Shown piece after piece: positions 37,001 through 49,000 of a DNA stretch of 64,000 bases (positions are counted from its first letter, which is position 1; each line of letters opens with the position of its first letter). The position numbers and the translations under genes are program-made. Under the pieces are notes generated by a model, which was given only the letters and a program-made list of their open reading frames with translations, was not told the origin of the DNA and made no database searches. This stretch comes from Chaetorhynchus papuensis (Eukaryota > Chordata > Aves > Passeriformes > Rhipiduridae), in assembly GCA_013396525.1 (NCBI GenBank), contig VWYX01000846.1, positions 124,001 to 188,000 on the forward strand, given 5' to 3'.

Positions 37001-40000
37001 GTGCTGTTAAAGGGCTGAATTCTTTTGATACTGGGAACTATTTTCATCTGCTTGGGAATGAATTATAGGTCTGTCTGGCTCTGTGCACTCCTGTTTTAGG
37101 AAAAATGGGCTTGTCTGAACTATAGTTAAGATTCACATGGCTGGTCAACTCCAGTCATGGCAGCAAACACTGCATTAACAATGATGAGGGAAAAAACCAT
37201 GCACTGATAATACAACTGCATTTCTATGGCCCTTTTCATCTCAGCAGTACACTAAAAGCTTGGAACAATAAACAATCATGCAGGAATTATGACACGTTAT
37301 GCCAAAATGCATCCAAACTGTAGGCACACCTAGCAACCCAGCATTGTTTGAGAACAGGAAGCACTGCAGACCTTATCCATATAAAATCAGAAGGACATTT
37401 CAGGGATCAAGAACAAAGCTGGTACGTTTTGAAACCGGCCAAGCCTTCATGTTCTTTAGAAAGTGGCCAAGTACAGTCAGAGCTTATTTTAGAGTTTCAG
37501 GTCAGAATAAAAAGCATCCCCTCCCCTTTGGATGCTCAGCACCCTCCTTCATAGGGCTGGGCTTGCCTTCTAAGATTTCCTACCAGATAAGCCCCCACAA
37601 TCCATCCAGGCTTCCCATCCCTGTACAGGTCCGATTTCAACCAACCTATTGGACTCGCCTGAGTAAGAACCACACAACGTTTGCTTTGCAGAGCCACAGT
37701 CTTAGGAAAAAGCCAAGGTTGCAATGAGAAAGTTGCCCTGGCATTCTACTTGATGGGAACATCAGGAAGGTTCTATTTTGTAAGGTCTCTGGAGCACTCT
37801 TGCTATGGGCAGTGGGCAGTGGAGGAGAGCCAACTCACCATCACTGGGACTTGCTGCATTAGGACTAGAGGCATTGGCAGCTTCTTGTTCCCCCCAAAAC
37901 TCCCCCCTCCAAAGCTTTTTCTCCACTACTAAGTTACTAGAGCAACAAACCCATGCAAGCACAGTAAAACCAATGGATCAGGATCATGACAAGAACAACA
38001 TGAGGAGCATGGTTGGGTCAGGAGCAAACAAGAGTGGAAATTACACATCCATCTACATCCATCCTAAACGGGCTCAGTGAACAAAGTGTAAGACGCACTG
38101 AGCAAAGCAATGGCCAGTTCAGTTTGTAACTGCAGCAAAACCAGGGACTTGTTGCCTTTCTATCTAAAGATTCCCAAGCATGCTGGAAACTTGGACACAC
38201 AACAATTAACAAACAAAGCTCTGATGTGGTTCCATGTTCCGTTGTCTTGCAGAGATGAAGTCACCCAACAGAGGGATGTGATGACTTATCCAAAGTCACA
38301 CAACCAGGGAGCATCACTGGCAGGCCAGGGAGACTGCCTGTATTTACTAACTTCCAGTCCTGGGGCTAAACCACAAACTTAAATTCGTCCTTTTGCACTA
38401 AAAAAGGCTGCTCAAATACCCCTACGGTTATGAGTAAACAAGTGTCTCATTCTCAGCAGTAAATTTCAGCTCATCCACTCCCTACAGTTCACCTTTGGAT
38501 GCAGCTGTGTCCACACACACAGATCAGGACAGACCAAAAATCCCTGATCAATGTACAGCAATTCCAAAAGACTCACAGCAGCCTCACCAGCTTAAGGCAG
38601 ACAGAGGGATGTGAGACCCCACTGTACATAGTCATCCCAAAGCTTCATCCCAAAGAAGCCTCCACATGCAGCAAGTGCACAGCAAAAAGGAACCTTGATG
38701 GAGGCTTTTCTCTTGAATGTCTAGATTGAGGCTTTTTAATGGCTTTATTCTCCAAAGGGCTGAGCAGCCACGTTCTTTGAGTGCTTCAGTATGGCACGGG
38801 TCCATTAAAACAGCTCAGAAAGATAATTTCAGTGCTATTATGGCAATTTTCACAGCTTTCTTCAGTGGGCACAGCAAGATGAATCTGCATTAGTGCTTTC
38901 TGGGAATCTAACTCTATCTAAGTCCTAAACACAGGACATGCACTTTGGTTTTACAGGGTCACGTAATCCTTGCAGCTGAGCAGCACACCTGCAGCTGTTT
39001 GCCATTCCCCTGCATCATTTCTGTGCTCTGTCCTTTCAACCAAGGCTAACAACTCATGGCACCTGGCAGAACGGGCCTTTTTTCATCAAAACCAAATAAA
39101 CCCAAATTAAATGATTTGTTTTATTACCTCCCCTGCCAGGCCTTGCAACATAGAGAAGGGCAGAAAGGTCTGATGATCTAGTTCCACTGGCATCACTGAT
39201 TAGATGAGTTATTTCTTAAATCAAAACCATGAACTTCAGGCTGCCACCCCATCCCAGCAGGATGTCACAAACTGCCTGTCACAAGATATTGTGTTACTTT
39301 CTTTTCTATGTGAGATTCTTATCTTGCCTCTCCTCATCTGATTTTCACTCCATGTGAGCCCTAACTACAGCTGTGGAGCAGAATTTCCTGACATCAGTCT
39401 GACAGTGTGTTACAAAGATCACACAGCACTGTGGTCATTCAGGATTTTTTCATAACATGGATGAGTTCCATCAGCTTTGCTGCCCTACAGCCAAGTCTCC
39501 TCTGCTATGGAGGGTTCCCATTCTCAGTGGGTGAAGTTTTGACAAAGGACAATGACGAGCAAGGAGAAATTCCCAGTTGAGGAAAACACTGGCAGACAAT
39601 TATGTTTGCTCCAAACCACTGAGAATCTCTGACGTACTAACTTGAGTGGCTCTTCCAGGCTCTAAAACAGCACTCCAGGCCTAGAAAGTAAACTGTCAGT
39701 TAAGGCCTACAACCTTAACTTTCAAAATTCTTAAGACTTGCCTGGGTTAATAATAATCATCATCACAGTTACTGTGATGCCTTAAGAGGCCTCCTAGAAA
39801 TAGAGACTAGACAGGAGTAAGGGAATAAAGGTGGGTATTTATTGGAAAGGCCTTCAAAGGTATGCCTGGGGAGCCAGAGGCTGCTGCCCAGATGGGCCCC
39901 GAGATGGACGAGAGGCCACGAGTTCTTCACACTTTTATAGGTTTGGTTCATTTGCATATCAGGGTTAATTCTCCAATTAAAGCGTCAGTTTAATGATATA

Positions 40001-43000
40001 ATTTCCTCTCAGCTTGCCCTCCCTTAGAGGCTCTTTGATTTATACTTTTTGGGCCTAGGATGGTCTGGGTGTCCTTGGAGAGCAGGCCCGGAGAGGCTTT
40101 GTTGTGTGTGCCCAGCAGGAGAGAGCAGAAATGAACAGGCTCCAGGAAACTCCAGAGTTACACACTGGGCAGTGCAGGGTTTGAAAAATATAAAAGTTAA
40201 AACCTAAGGCATCAACTGCTTCTACTGAATATCCTGCACCTGAATATGCTGGCCTTTACTATTGTTGGTCACTGGAAGCTTATTTGAACACAGTATAATA
40301 AACCAAAAGGAATTAATTCTCACAGCTCCAGTCTGTTATGTAATTAATGTCATCACCTTTGTGTTGTACATGAGGCAGATGCATAAGACAACTGGTTTAA
40401 ATCACACAGCACTACCCTTACCCTTGTGCTGCTCTCAAGGGTAAAATCTTGGTTCCTGAAATCAATTGGGAAAAGGTCACATCAAAACTAGTCCTGAACA
40501 AAGATTTTACATCACAAGTAGAATGGAACATACAGAAGTCCATGAATGTAGCTGGCTTTCTTGGGGGAGTTTTACTTTTTTCCTTTAAGAATTATTTTAC
40601 TCTTCACCCTTTTGCCTCGCTGCAGAAGCAGAAATCCCAAAGCAGAGAGCCCTTGGAAACAGCAGGAAGTGTAGTCAAGCAGAAAAACATTTGCTTCCTC
40701 ACGGGTAGGTTGGAGACTGCACCACCACCATCAAACTTTGTACCTGATGTAGTTCAGACCAAGGTAAACAAGCAACATTCCTTGCACGTTTTAGAATAAA
40801 AACTCCTTCACTTAGCTCCAGATCAGGTACCTTGGGCAGAGAGGAATGTCCAATATAGAGACAGGCTTTATCATTTTAGACTAAGCACTTTGCTAATCCA
40901 CACGGAGTTCTACAATTTTGATCAGTAATTTTACACTGTACAACCAAAACTTCACAAGCCTGGCCCTTATACCTGTTGCTTCTGGTGCAGCCCAGAGCAT
41001 GGCATGGAAGTTTAAAGGAAATTCCTTATGAGGAGAGCTTCTGGACCGGCAGAAACACCTCCAAAGGGAACAAATTTTCACAATGTTAGAGCCAGAAATT
41101 TTATTTTTTAAACTTTTTTCTTCTAGAGCCAAGAACAGAAAACACAAATCACTTCACCTCTGCCTCCTCCACTATCTTTTGGAATGGAAACAAAATTGAA
41201 AACCTGCTGACACAGAATCCCGCAGCACTAAGGATAAAGCAGCAGTTTCTGGAGCAGCTCACTTGGGTATGCAATCATCTGGAAAGAAGTATTTAACCCT
41301 AGTCTCAAAAGTGACCTTTTCAGGTCAAAAGACCAGAGCTCTGCCTCCTTCCTGAGTTGCACAGCGATCTTTCTGTAGATGTAGATTTTCCATCCACCCC
41401 CATTTCTAAGAAACCAGCTGGTTCCGATTTTTATTCCTTAGCTTGGATTTAAAAGAACAAAGAAAACCCTTTTTGAATTGCATAAACATACAAAACTAAT
41501 TTAACTTGGCACTGTAGTATTTAAGCCCAGCATGCAAAGAAAGAGCCAAGGTTTCTCTGTCCTCAGTGTGTTTAGAAAAACTGAACTCCAAGCATCCATT
41601 TGTTTGAGTAACCAAGCCAGATGTGCAATAAGGAACAAGCTGGTTTGTTCTGGAAGTGCTGCCTGGTCACTTGGCTTTGTGTTATCACCAAGATCAGGAT
41701 ATTAAATTGCAATGTTTAAGTCCCAAAACCCAGTGCTGACTGTTACAACACACACAAACCAGTACATTTTGATACAATAATGAACTAAGAGTTATAACCC
41801 ATTCAAGTGTTGACCTGTCCAAACACTTGTTTAAGGTGGAACTATGGCTATTTCTCAAAAATATCGAATTCCAGTTCCTGACTGAAGCCAAATTTGAACA
41901 TTCATAGGTCTCATGCCAGCTAGTTTGTTGCAATACCTCCCAAAATCTTGCTCATGGGGTAAAAGAACAGCAAATATTGGTGACAAAACTGAGGCACTTA
42001 ACTTTAGCAAGACTAACAGTATTTTCAGTAACAATAGATGATTATTCTGAGAATAAAGAAGGCCTAAGATTACTGAGCAGGGCAGGAGGGAGTAACTCCA
42101 CAAGGGAGATATCTCCCTGACAGATGCAGGGGCTTTTGCTTTGCTCATCATCAGCAGTGATGGGTGGAATCCACTGTTCAATTCATATATTTCTCTGTAC
42201 CTTAAAAGAAAAGTACCCTACATTTTGCTTTCTTTATAAATTTGCATTCATCTCTAAGGACTTGAAAAGCATCCAGCTGTCCCTAATGAATGCAGACTTC
42301 AAATTTTAGTATCATATACAGTAAAACTGGTTAACAAAACATTATTAATGGTATTGTACTGATGTGTTGAAGTAAATGCCTTTGGTTTTGAAGGGGTGTT
42401 CTGTAGCTCAAAGTGCAAGAAGCCTTCAAGGGAGTCTCCTTTTCTTACTCAGTAAGAAACAACTGAAGACTATGTACAGTGGAGTGCAGCATTCAGAATT
42501 CAAGTTGGGTTAGAATTGCATCTGTTTCTGGAAGGACAAGTTAGCACAACTGGAAAAAAATGTACTTTGATTGGGTGAAAGCCAAGGGCAGGCACTGTCC
42601 AGTCTAACTCTGTGCCTGCTGAAGAAAGTGTCCTTGTAGGAGAAACACCGTTTGGACTTTGCTTAACAGTGCTGTTGACAAAAACACCCTCAAAGCTGGA
42701 TTTTGAAATTAAAACAGTGCCAGAACACGTAGACAATTAATAGTCCTCCACCTTAGCTACTGGGAACAAGGACTGAGACCAGATAAACTTGTTTTCCTTG
42801 TGATCACCAGCTGTATAAGAAGGCTGGCAGCTCCCTAGCATTAGTCAGTGAAAAGGTTTATTCTCTGTTTGGTTCTCCTGCAGCATAAAGCCTGGAGAGG
42901 TTGTGACAGAATGACTTCTGAAGACTTTCTGAAGGAAATTCAAGCCATTGGTGAGAAGTTTCTCCTTAAACTCCAGAAACTGCCCAAGGCTGATCCAGTG

Positions 43001-46000
43001 GAGATTGCCAGCTTTTCTGTGGTTCTTCTGTTTATTGGTGAGTTTGTGGGTGGAGGCCAAGGGGTGTCAGAATCCTACAGGAGCACCTTGCTCCACAGTC
43101 TTTGTAGGTGGGTTGGGGGTGCTGGCTGTTGTTTTCTAGGCTGTGCTCTGAGGCCCCAGTTAATTCCCAGGTAATTTTTTAACACTCAACATGTACCTCT
43201 ACATGGATGCAGGGCATGACAGGCAAGAGTACAGCTTTCCACAAAAGAGCTCCCATTTTAAACATTAGTTAAATCAGCAATATTTTAACCAATGCAGAGC
43301 TGCTGTAATGTTTTGATGCCTAAGAGATAGTTCATGACAAATGGTATTAGAGCATCTCCCGGCCACAGAAGACACTTAAGAGGGACTCTGAGTGTCATTC
43401 CTGTATTGGCTCAGTGGAAGCCAATATGCTTCAGATGGGCCTATTTATTCTCCTCTGGTAATGGCAATATCCCTCCTGCTGCTCTGTGCGGGGATGGCGT
43501 GGAAGGAATACAGAGAACTGCTGGATCAAGGGGGATGAAGTTTGTTTATACAATGGCAAAACAAGCAGGAAGGAAGACAGGCACTGCTCCTCAAAGACAG
43601 GGCTTGCTCCCGGCCAAAAGGAAGGGTGTATATCCAGCTGGACACTCCTCCCCAGGCTGGAATTCACAAAGTCACACCTGCTGCTTTATTTGGTTCATCC
43701 CTACAGCTGGTTCCCCACAGGTCTGGTTACCTGGCAGCCCAGGTCCAGGCTTTAAAGGAACACATGCACACACAGAGGCATGCTCACACTCTTACGTGTT
43801 TTGCAGGATTAAACATGTCATCCTTTTCTACTCCAGATAAACTAACACATCCCTGCCAACACTAACCATCCTGGTTGGTAGAGAACAATAAGTTAGCCCA
43901 CTGCTCTGTGAAACAAACCCCTGCATTTGAAGTATCTTATTTTTTCAAGCTAAATACAGAAGAGTAAAGCCAACCCAGCCGTGAGTATCTATGGTAAAGA
44001 GTCTGCTGCATTCACTCTTCAGAAATACAACTGCCAGTTTCAGTAATCAAAATCCCTCAAGTTGCTTTGGGGAGAGCTGGATTTTCATCCTTTTCAAGGC
44101 ACATAGCTGTGCTTAGGTACTGCATGTCAGCTCCCAAACAACAGCCCATTAAGTGGGTAAAGAAACCCTCACACAGTTTGGTATGTAGCTCTTAAGGTCT
44201 TGAAATGCCTGGGAATGATTGTCCAGATTAAATGGAAAACCAATACAAAGGAGCAGGAATTTAGGAGGAGAAAGGTGGGGATATAGGGAAAAAAAAATTC
44301 TCAAGACACCAGGCTTTGCTCATTTTCCTGCTCACCAAACAACTTGGAGACATAGGGTTACTCTGCAGGGATTGCTCCTGTGCTATGAAGCAATGTCCTT
44401 TGTTTCTCTTTCCAGTTACTGTGCTGGTGCTCACAATCATTGCCTGCAGTTGCTGCTGCTACAGCTGCTGTGGCTGTGATGGACGCCCTGACCCCAGACA
44501 CAAGAAGAGCCAGGTCCGCCCAGCTGCCCATTCATGAAGTGACACAGCCTGCTATCAAGGACATGCATGGACGTCATGATTCAGTGCTATGGGAATGACT
44601 TTCCACACTAGCCCACTGAAAATGGCAATAACAATATTAATTAACATGACTCAGAGGACCAGAAATCACAGCATGGAATTCCTTCTCTCTGTGACAGCCA
44701 CTACTGTGACCAGAAAGGTAAAGCTCCTTTGCCATCACTGTCTCCTTCTTCTGGGCAGGTGTGGGGTGGGAGGGCATGGACACAGATTGCTGAGAAAACA
44801 GACAGCTTTCCCAAAGACAGCCCTGCAGCTGGGCCAGCTGAGGATCCCCTCGGGGACACAGCCACGGAGCAAAGCAGAGGACACACACACAGCCACACAC
44901 GAGGCACTGCCTGCTCTCTTCACCAGTGGCTAATCCAGAAGGATGGTGCTGGGCATTAGCAAAACCCACTGACACCACTGGGACGTCCAATTGCTCAGGT
45001 CATCGTGGATCAAGGGCAAACCTGCTGCAGGACACACGTTTAGCTGAGGCATCTGCTGAAAACAACAAATGGTGGACCTTCTGATCCAGGTGTGCCAGCT
45101 GAGGCTCTGAGTACAGCTGGTAACAACTGCCCCGGGGTCATTTCATTGGTGATATAATGATGGGAAATTGCCAAAGAATAAACCAGATCATGTGGAATAC
45201 GCTTTGTTAACAGAAAGATGAAGGCAAAAGGGAAAAACTCACCAATCTTATGGCTTATTTTGATCATTTTCTGCTCAACATGCTCCCTCTCCACCCACTG
45301 TGGTTCTACTCTTCTGCTTATTGCAGATGAATGGTTCTTGCAGAGCATGGGAGCTCCAGGAGATGAACAAATCCCTATCCTTACTTGAGGGATCAGTGTG
45401 CCTGGCTCCCTGCACTGTGTGCAGTTTATTTTAGTGGACATGAACATGATGCCAGGGGTGTGTTTATGAGCATGCACAGAGGCATTTCGGAGGAGTGACA
45501 CATGATGGGAACCATCACTTCAGGGTATGTGTGCAGCAGCTGACAGCGGGCACAGTGACAGAGCAGAGCCAAGAATGGGCTGTTAGGCTGGAGTTAACAA
45601 GTGCAAATAAATCCCTTTTCCAAGCTGCAGCCACTGTGCATGTTTGGTTTACACTCTGGTGAACTTCCGAAAGGGATTTATGGACGTACAAGGCTGTGGC
45701 ACAGACTGTGACTTCCACAACTGGGACAGCACAAGAAGGCCACGATTCTGCACGAAACTCTGAACCACTCTACACTTGGGGTGTTTCAGCCCCAAATGGG
45801 AGACCAACTCCCTTTGTGAGAAGGTATAAAAAATTACATGCAGACAGAGAAGTCATCTTCTGCCTTTGTACCCCAACTAAGTGTGTGTACCAAAGCCAAC
45901 ATCTAGCATGGGAGAACAGAATCATCAAGTTTTTAACAGTGGGCTTTTAAATACTCTTTACATTTCAGAAGGTACAGAAAATAAAGAAAACTCTGCAAAG

Positions 46001-49000
46001 AAATGTATTTTCTCTGTTGCCTGCACCCATATTAGTAAAAGGCACATTACATCAGCTTCTTATGTATTTAATGCACTTTATTTTTTGCCAACAAACTGGA
46101 TCTTGATATTTGGCATTTTTGTACTGCTGCACATTGGAATATATCTGCAGCCAGAGACATAGTGAATAGTCTAAGAACTGTAAGAAAAATAAAATTCCTG
46201 AAACTACCAGTGTTGCTTTTAAATTAATAAAAAGAAAATCTTTCCAGTAGAAAATGAGGATGTTCCTTAGAAAATAAATATTTGAGACCCAACTTGACAA
46301 CTGCCAAGAGCAGACTGCACTAGCATGAGCTACTGCATGCACAGTTACACTGAGATAAAGTGCTGGTTTTTATTAGGCTGTCCCAAAGCTTTCACTGCCA
46401 ACCAGCAGGTTAGGGGGAAACAATCTCAAGCACAGCATCAATTTAAACATTCAGAGGTGCATCACACCAACCTCCTGTCAGATAAGAGTTTGCTCATTTC
46501 ATTCACAAACAAGTGGCAATCTAAGCGACATCAGAAGTCCCAGACCCTCTTTTGCAGGAGACAGACTCAACAGATGTTTTTGTATCTAGATTAAGTCACG
46601 AGACCTGGGGAAGAACAGAGCTCACTTTCTTTCCAGGCTTGTGCTAGACAGTGCCAGCTCCAGACATTAACAGCATCCCATTGAGAGCTGTTCCAGCAGC
46701 ACGGAGCCAGCCTGTGCTAAGACAGGGGAAGCTTGGCAGGCTGGACACACACCAAGGGCTGACAGGTTGCTGTCACTGGGAACAAGCTGCCAGGCCTTAT
46801 CTCAACAGGAAAAGCCACAAATGCATGTTTCCCAGTGGTGGTACAAGTTAAACCACTGACAGATACCAGGCAGAGGGACAAGAGAAATGGCTCCTATCTT
46901 ATGTCAGCCACTGCAAGTTCCTGAATTAGAAACAGAATAAACACAGCATGGTTAAAGAAAGGGAAGGAGAGAAAAATAGGCAATCCTCTAAAGGATTCAA
47001 GTGGCTTTCTGGAGCAGAGGAGCAGCCACCATGTAGAGGGGGCCAATTTCTACACACTTGTCTGGACCTCACAGGCCTAATGGTCTGCTTTGGACTGTTT
47101 TGTACCATTGCACTCAGCTGGACTATTTCTACAGCTGGGATTCAGACACGCCAGTTGTTTGCCTAATCTGCTGCTTCCTTGCATGCATTCAGGGTAGCCT
47201 GAAAGAGGCCAGCAAGTGCCCAGCTTCCTGCAGCTCTTCACCTTCTGCTGACTACAAACCTGCTGGTCCCTACATCCCTGCTCAGCACTCACACAAGCTT
47301 TTGTGTTTTGGCTTCAATCAACACTCAAATATAGGCACCTATAGGGAGCACTACTGAGGATGGATCCTCTCATTTCAACCTACAGAGAGAGATTCAGAAA
47401 AGCACAGAATAAGGCAAGGCTGCTTCTAACACAGCAACTGCCATGGATATTGTGAAAGCCTAGGAGGAACTGCATGGGAATACTGTTACTTCAGCTGTGA
47501 TGATATAAGTGTTGAAATAGTTCCTTTCCCTGAGGAACCTCAAAGAGCCAGCAAGGCCAGCCCCTCCAGCAGAAGTGGTTGAAGTTCTACTGATGACTTA
47601 ATGGAATAGCTTCTGTTCTGTAACATTATCCCTCTGGTTTCAAAGTGATTTGCTTGGCTTGTGAAAAATAAGTTTCCTTTTACACATGTACAGAGTCTCA
47701 CACACCACACTCCTCCTTCTCCCCTCCCTCCTCTCTCCAGCACCATCCCTCTGGTGTTCTCCAGTCAGGAAAGTGATAGGGAGTTTTATTGCAGCTCACA
47801 GCAGTGCAATGCTCTGGAATGGGTTTGTTCACCTAAACTGTCATGATGAATTTTGGACTGCAGGGCAGCCCTGTTCACAGTCTCACTTTAAGTATGGCAC
47901 TCTCCTACTGGAGCTTGCAACATAGATCAGTCAGGACCCAGGAAACAGCCCTCTTCTCTCCTCCACATCCTGCAGCCTGACCCAGACAGAGGCCACAGTA
48001 CACCTTTACAAGCACTGCAACAGCTGTAGGAGTGGATAAAGCCATGGAGAGGAAGAAATGTCTGAGGAACAGCTGAATTAGGACTTTTAGTTGGGTTCAA
48101 GGCCTTTAATTTGATTAGATTAGCCACACCTTTGCGGGAAAATCAGCTGTTAATCATTTACTGCAGCCCCAACTTCCAGGCAACTTCCAGACTACCTCTA
48201 CAAGTCTCCAGGTACAGCAAGGGGTCCCTCACCACAGGCCAAAATCTTTTGGAGGGGGTGAAGAGGAGGCAACAGAGGAAACACCTACCACAAACCACAA
48301 CAGCTTCAGGTATTTATAGAATGTCATACAGCTCTCCTATTCTGGGAGGTGAACTGCAGTTAGCAAAAGGGACAGGAACTTCCTGGGGCGTGCAGTCCCA
48401 CGGGATTTCTGCCTTTGGGTCTGTGGAACTTGTATCTAGGCTGCCTCCTTTTTGAAGGGAAAGGAATCCAGAACAGCTTTGATGTCCCATGTGCCTGTTG
48501 GTTAAAGACTGAGCACAGTGATCTGCCATTTACCCAGGAAACAAACCATGACCTGAATATATCTGGCTGCTGAGAAAGAAAACAAAAACTTGAGCAAGTG
48601 TGAGCTTGTGCTTTGAGTCAAATCCAGCCTGCTGAGGATGAAACACTTTACAGGACTAATCCTTTTTCTTAGAGTATTCAGGATACAGACATAAGAGGCA
48701 GCAAGTCAAACAAATTTTCAAAAATAACCAATATCTCTTCCTGTATTACATCTGCATAGTCATATGTGCAAGAAAGTGTGAGAAATATTCCATCCCTTCC
48801 CTTGAGAAGCAAGGAAGCTTTAGTAAAACCACAAGATGGTCACAAAGAGATGCTGAATGTTCTTTAGAAAGCTGACAGCCAAGTCATTATTCAAAGTATC
48901 AGTGAAAGAGCATGTGAGATCTCAGTTTAAATTATTACTGGACCTCCTTGTGGGAGCAAAATTTATGCTTCTATTGCAGAGTAACAGAAACCATTACTAA

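Noticed and set aside
40365..40415. MIR-like segment just outside the solo LTR
   Set aside because: A few matching words (ATGAGGCAGATGC, ATCACACAGC) only; not enough for a call.
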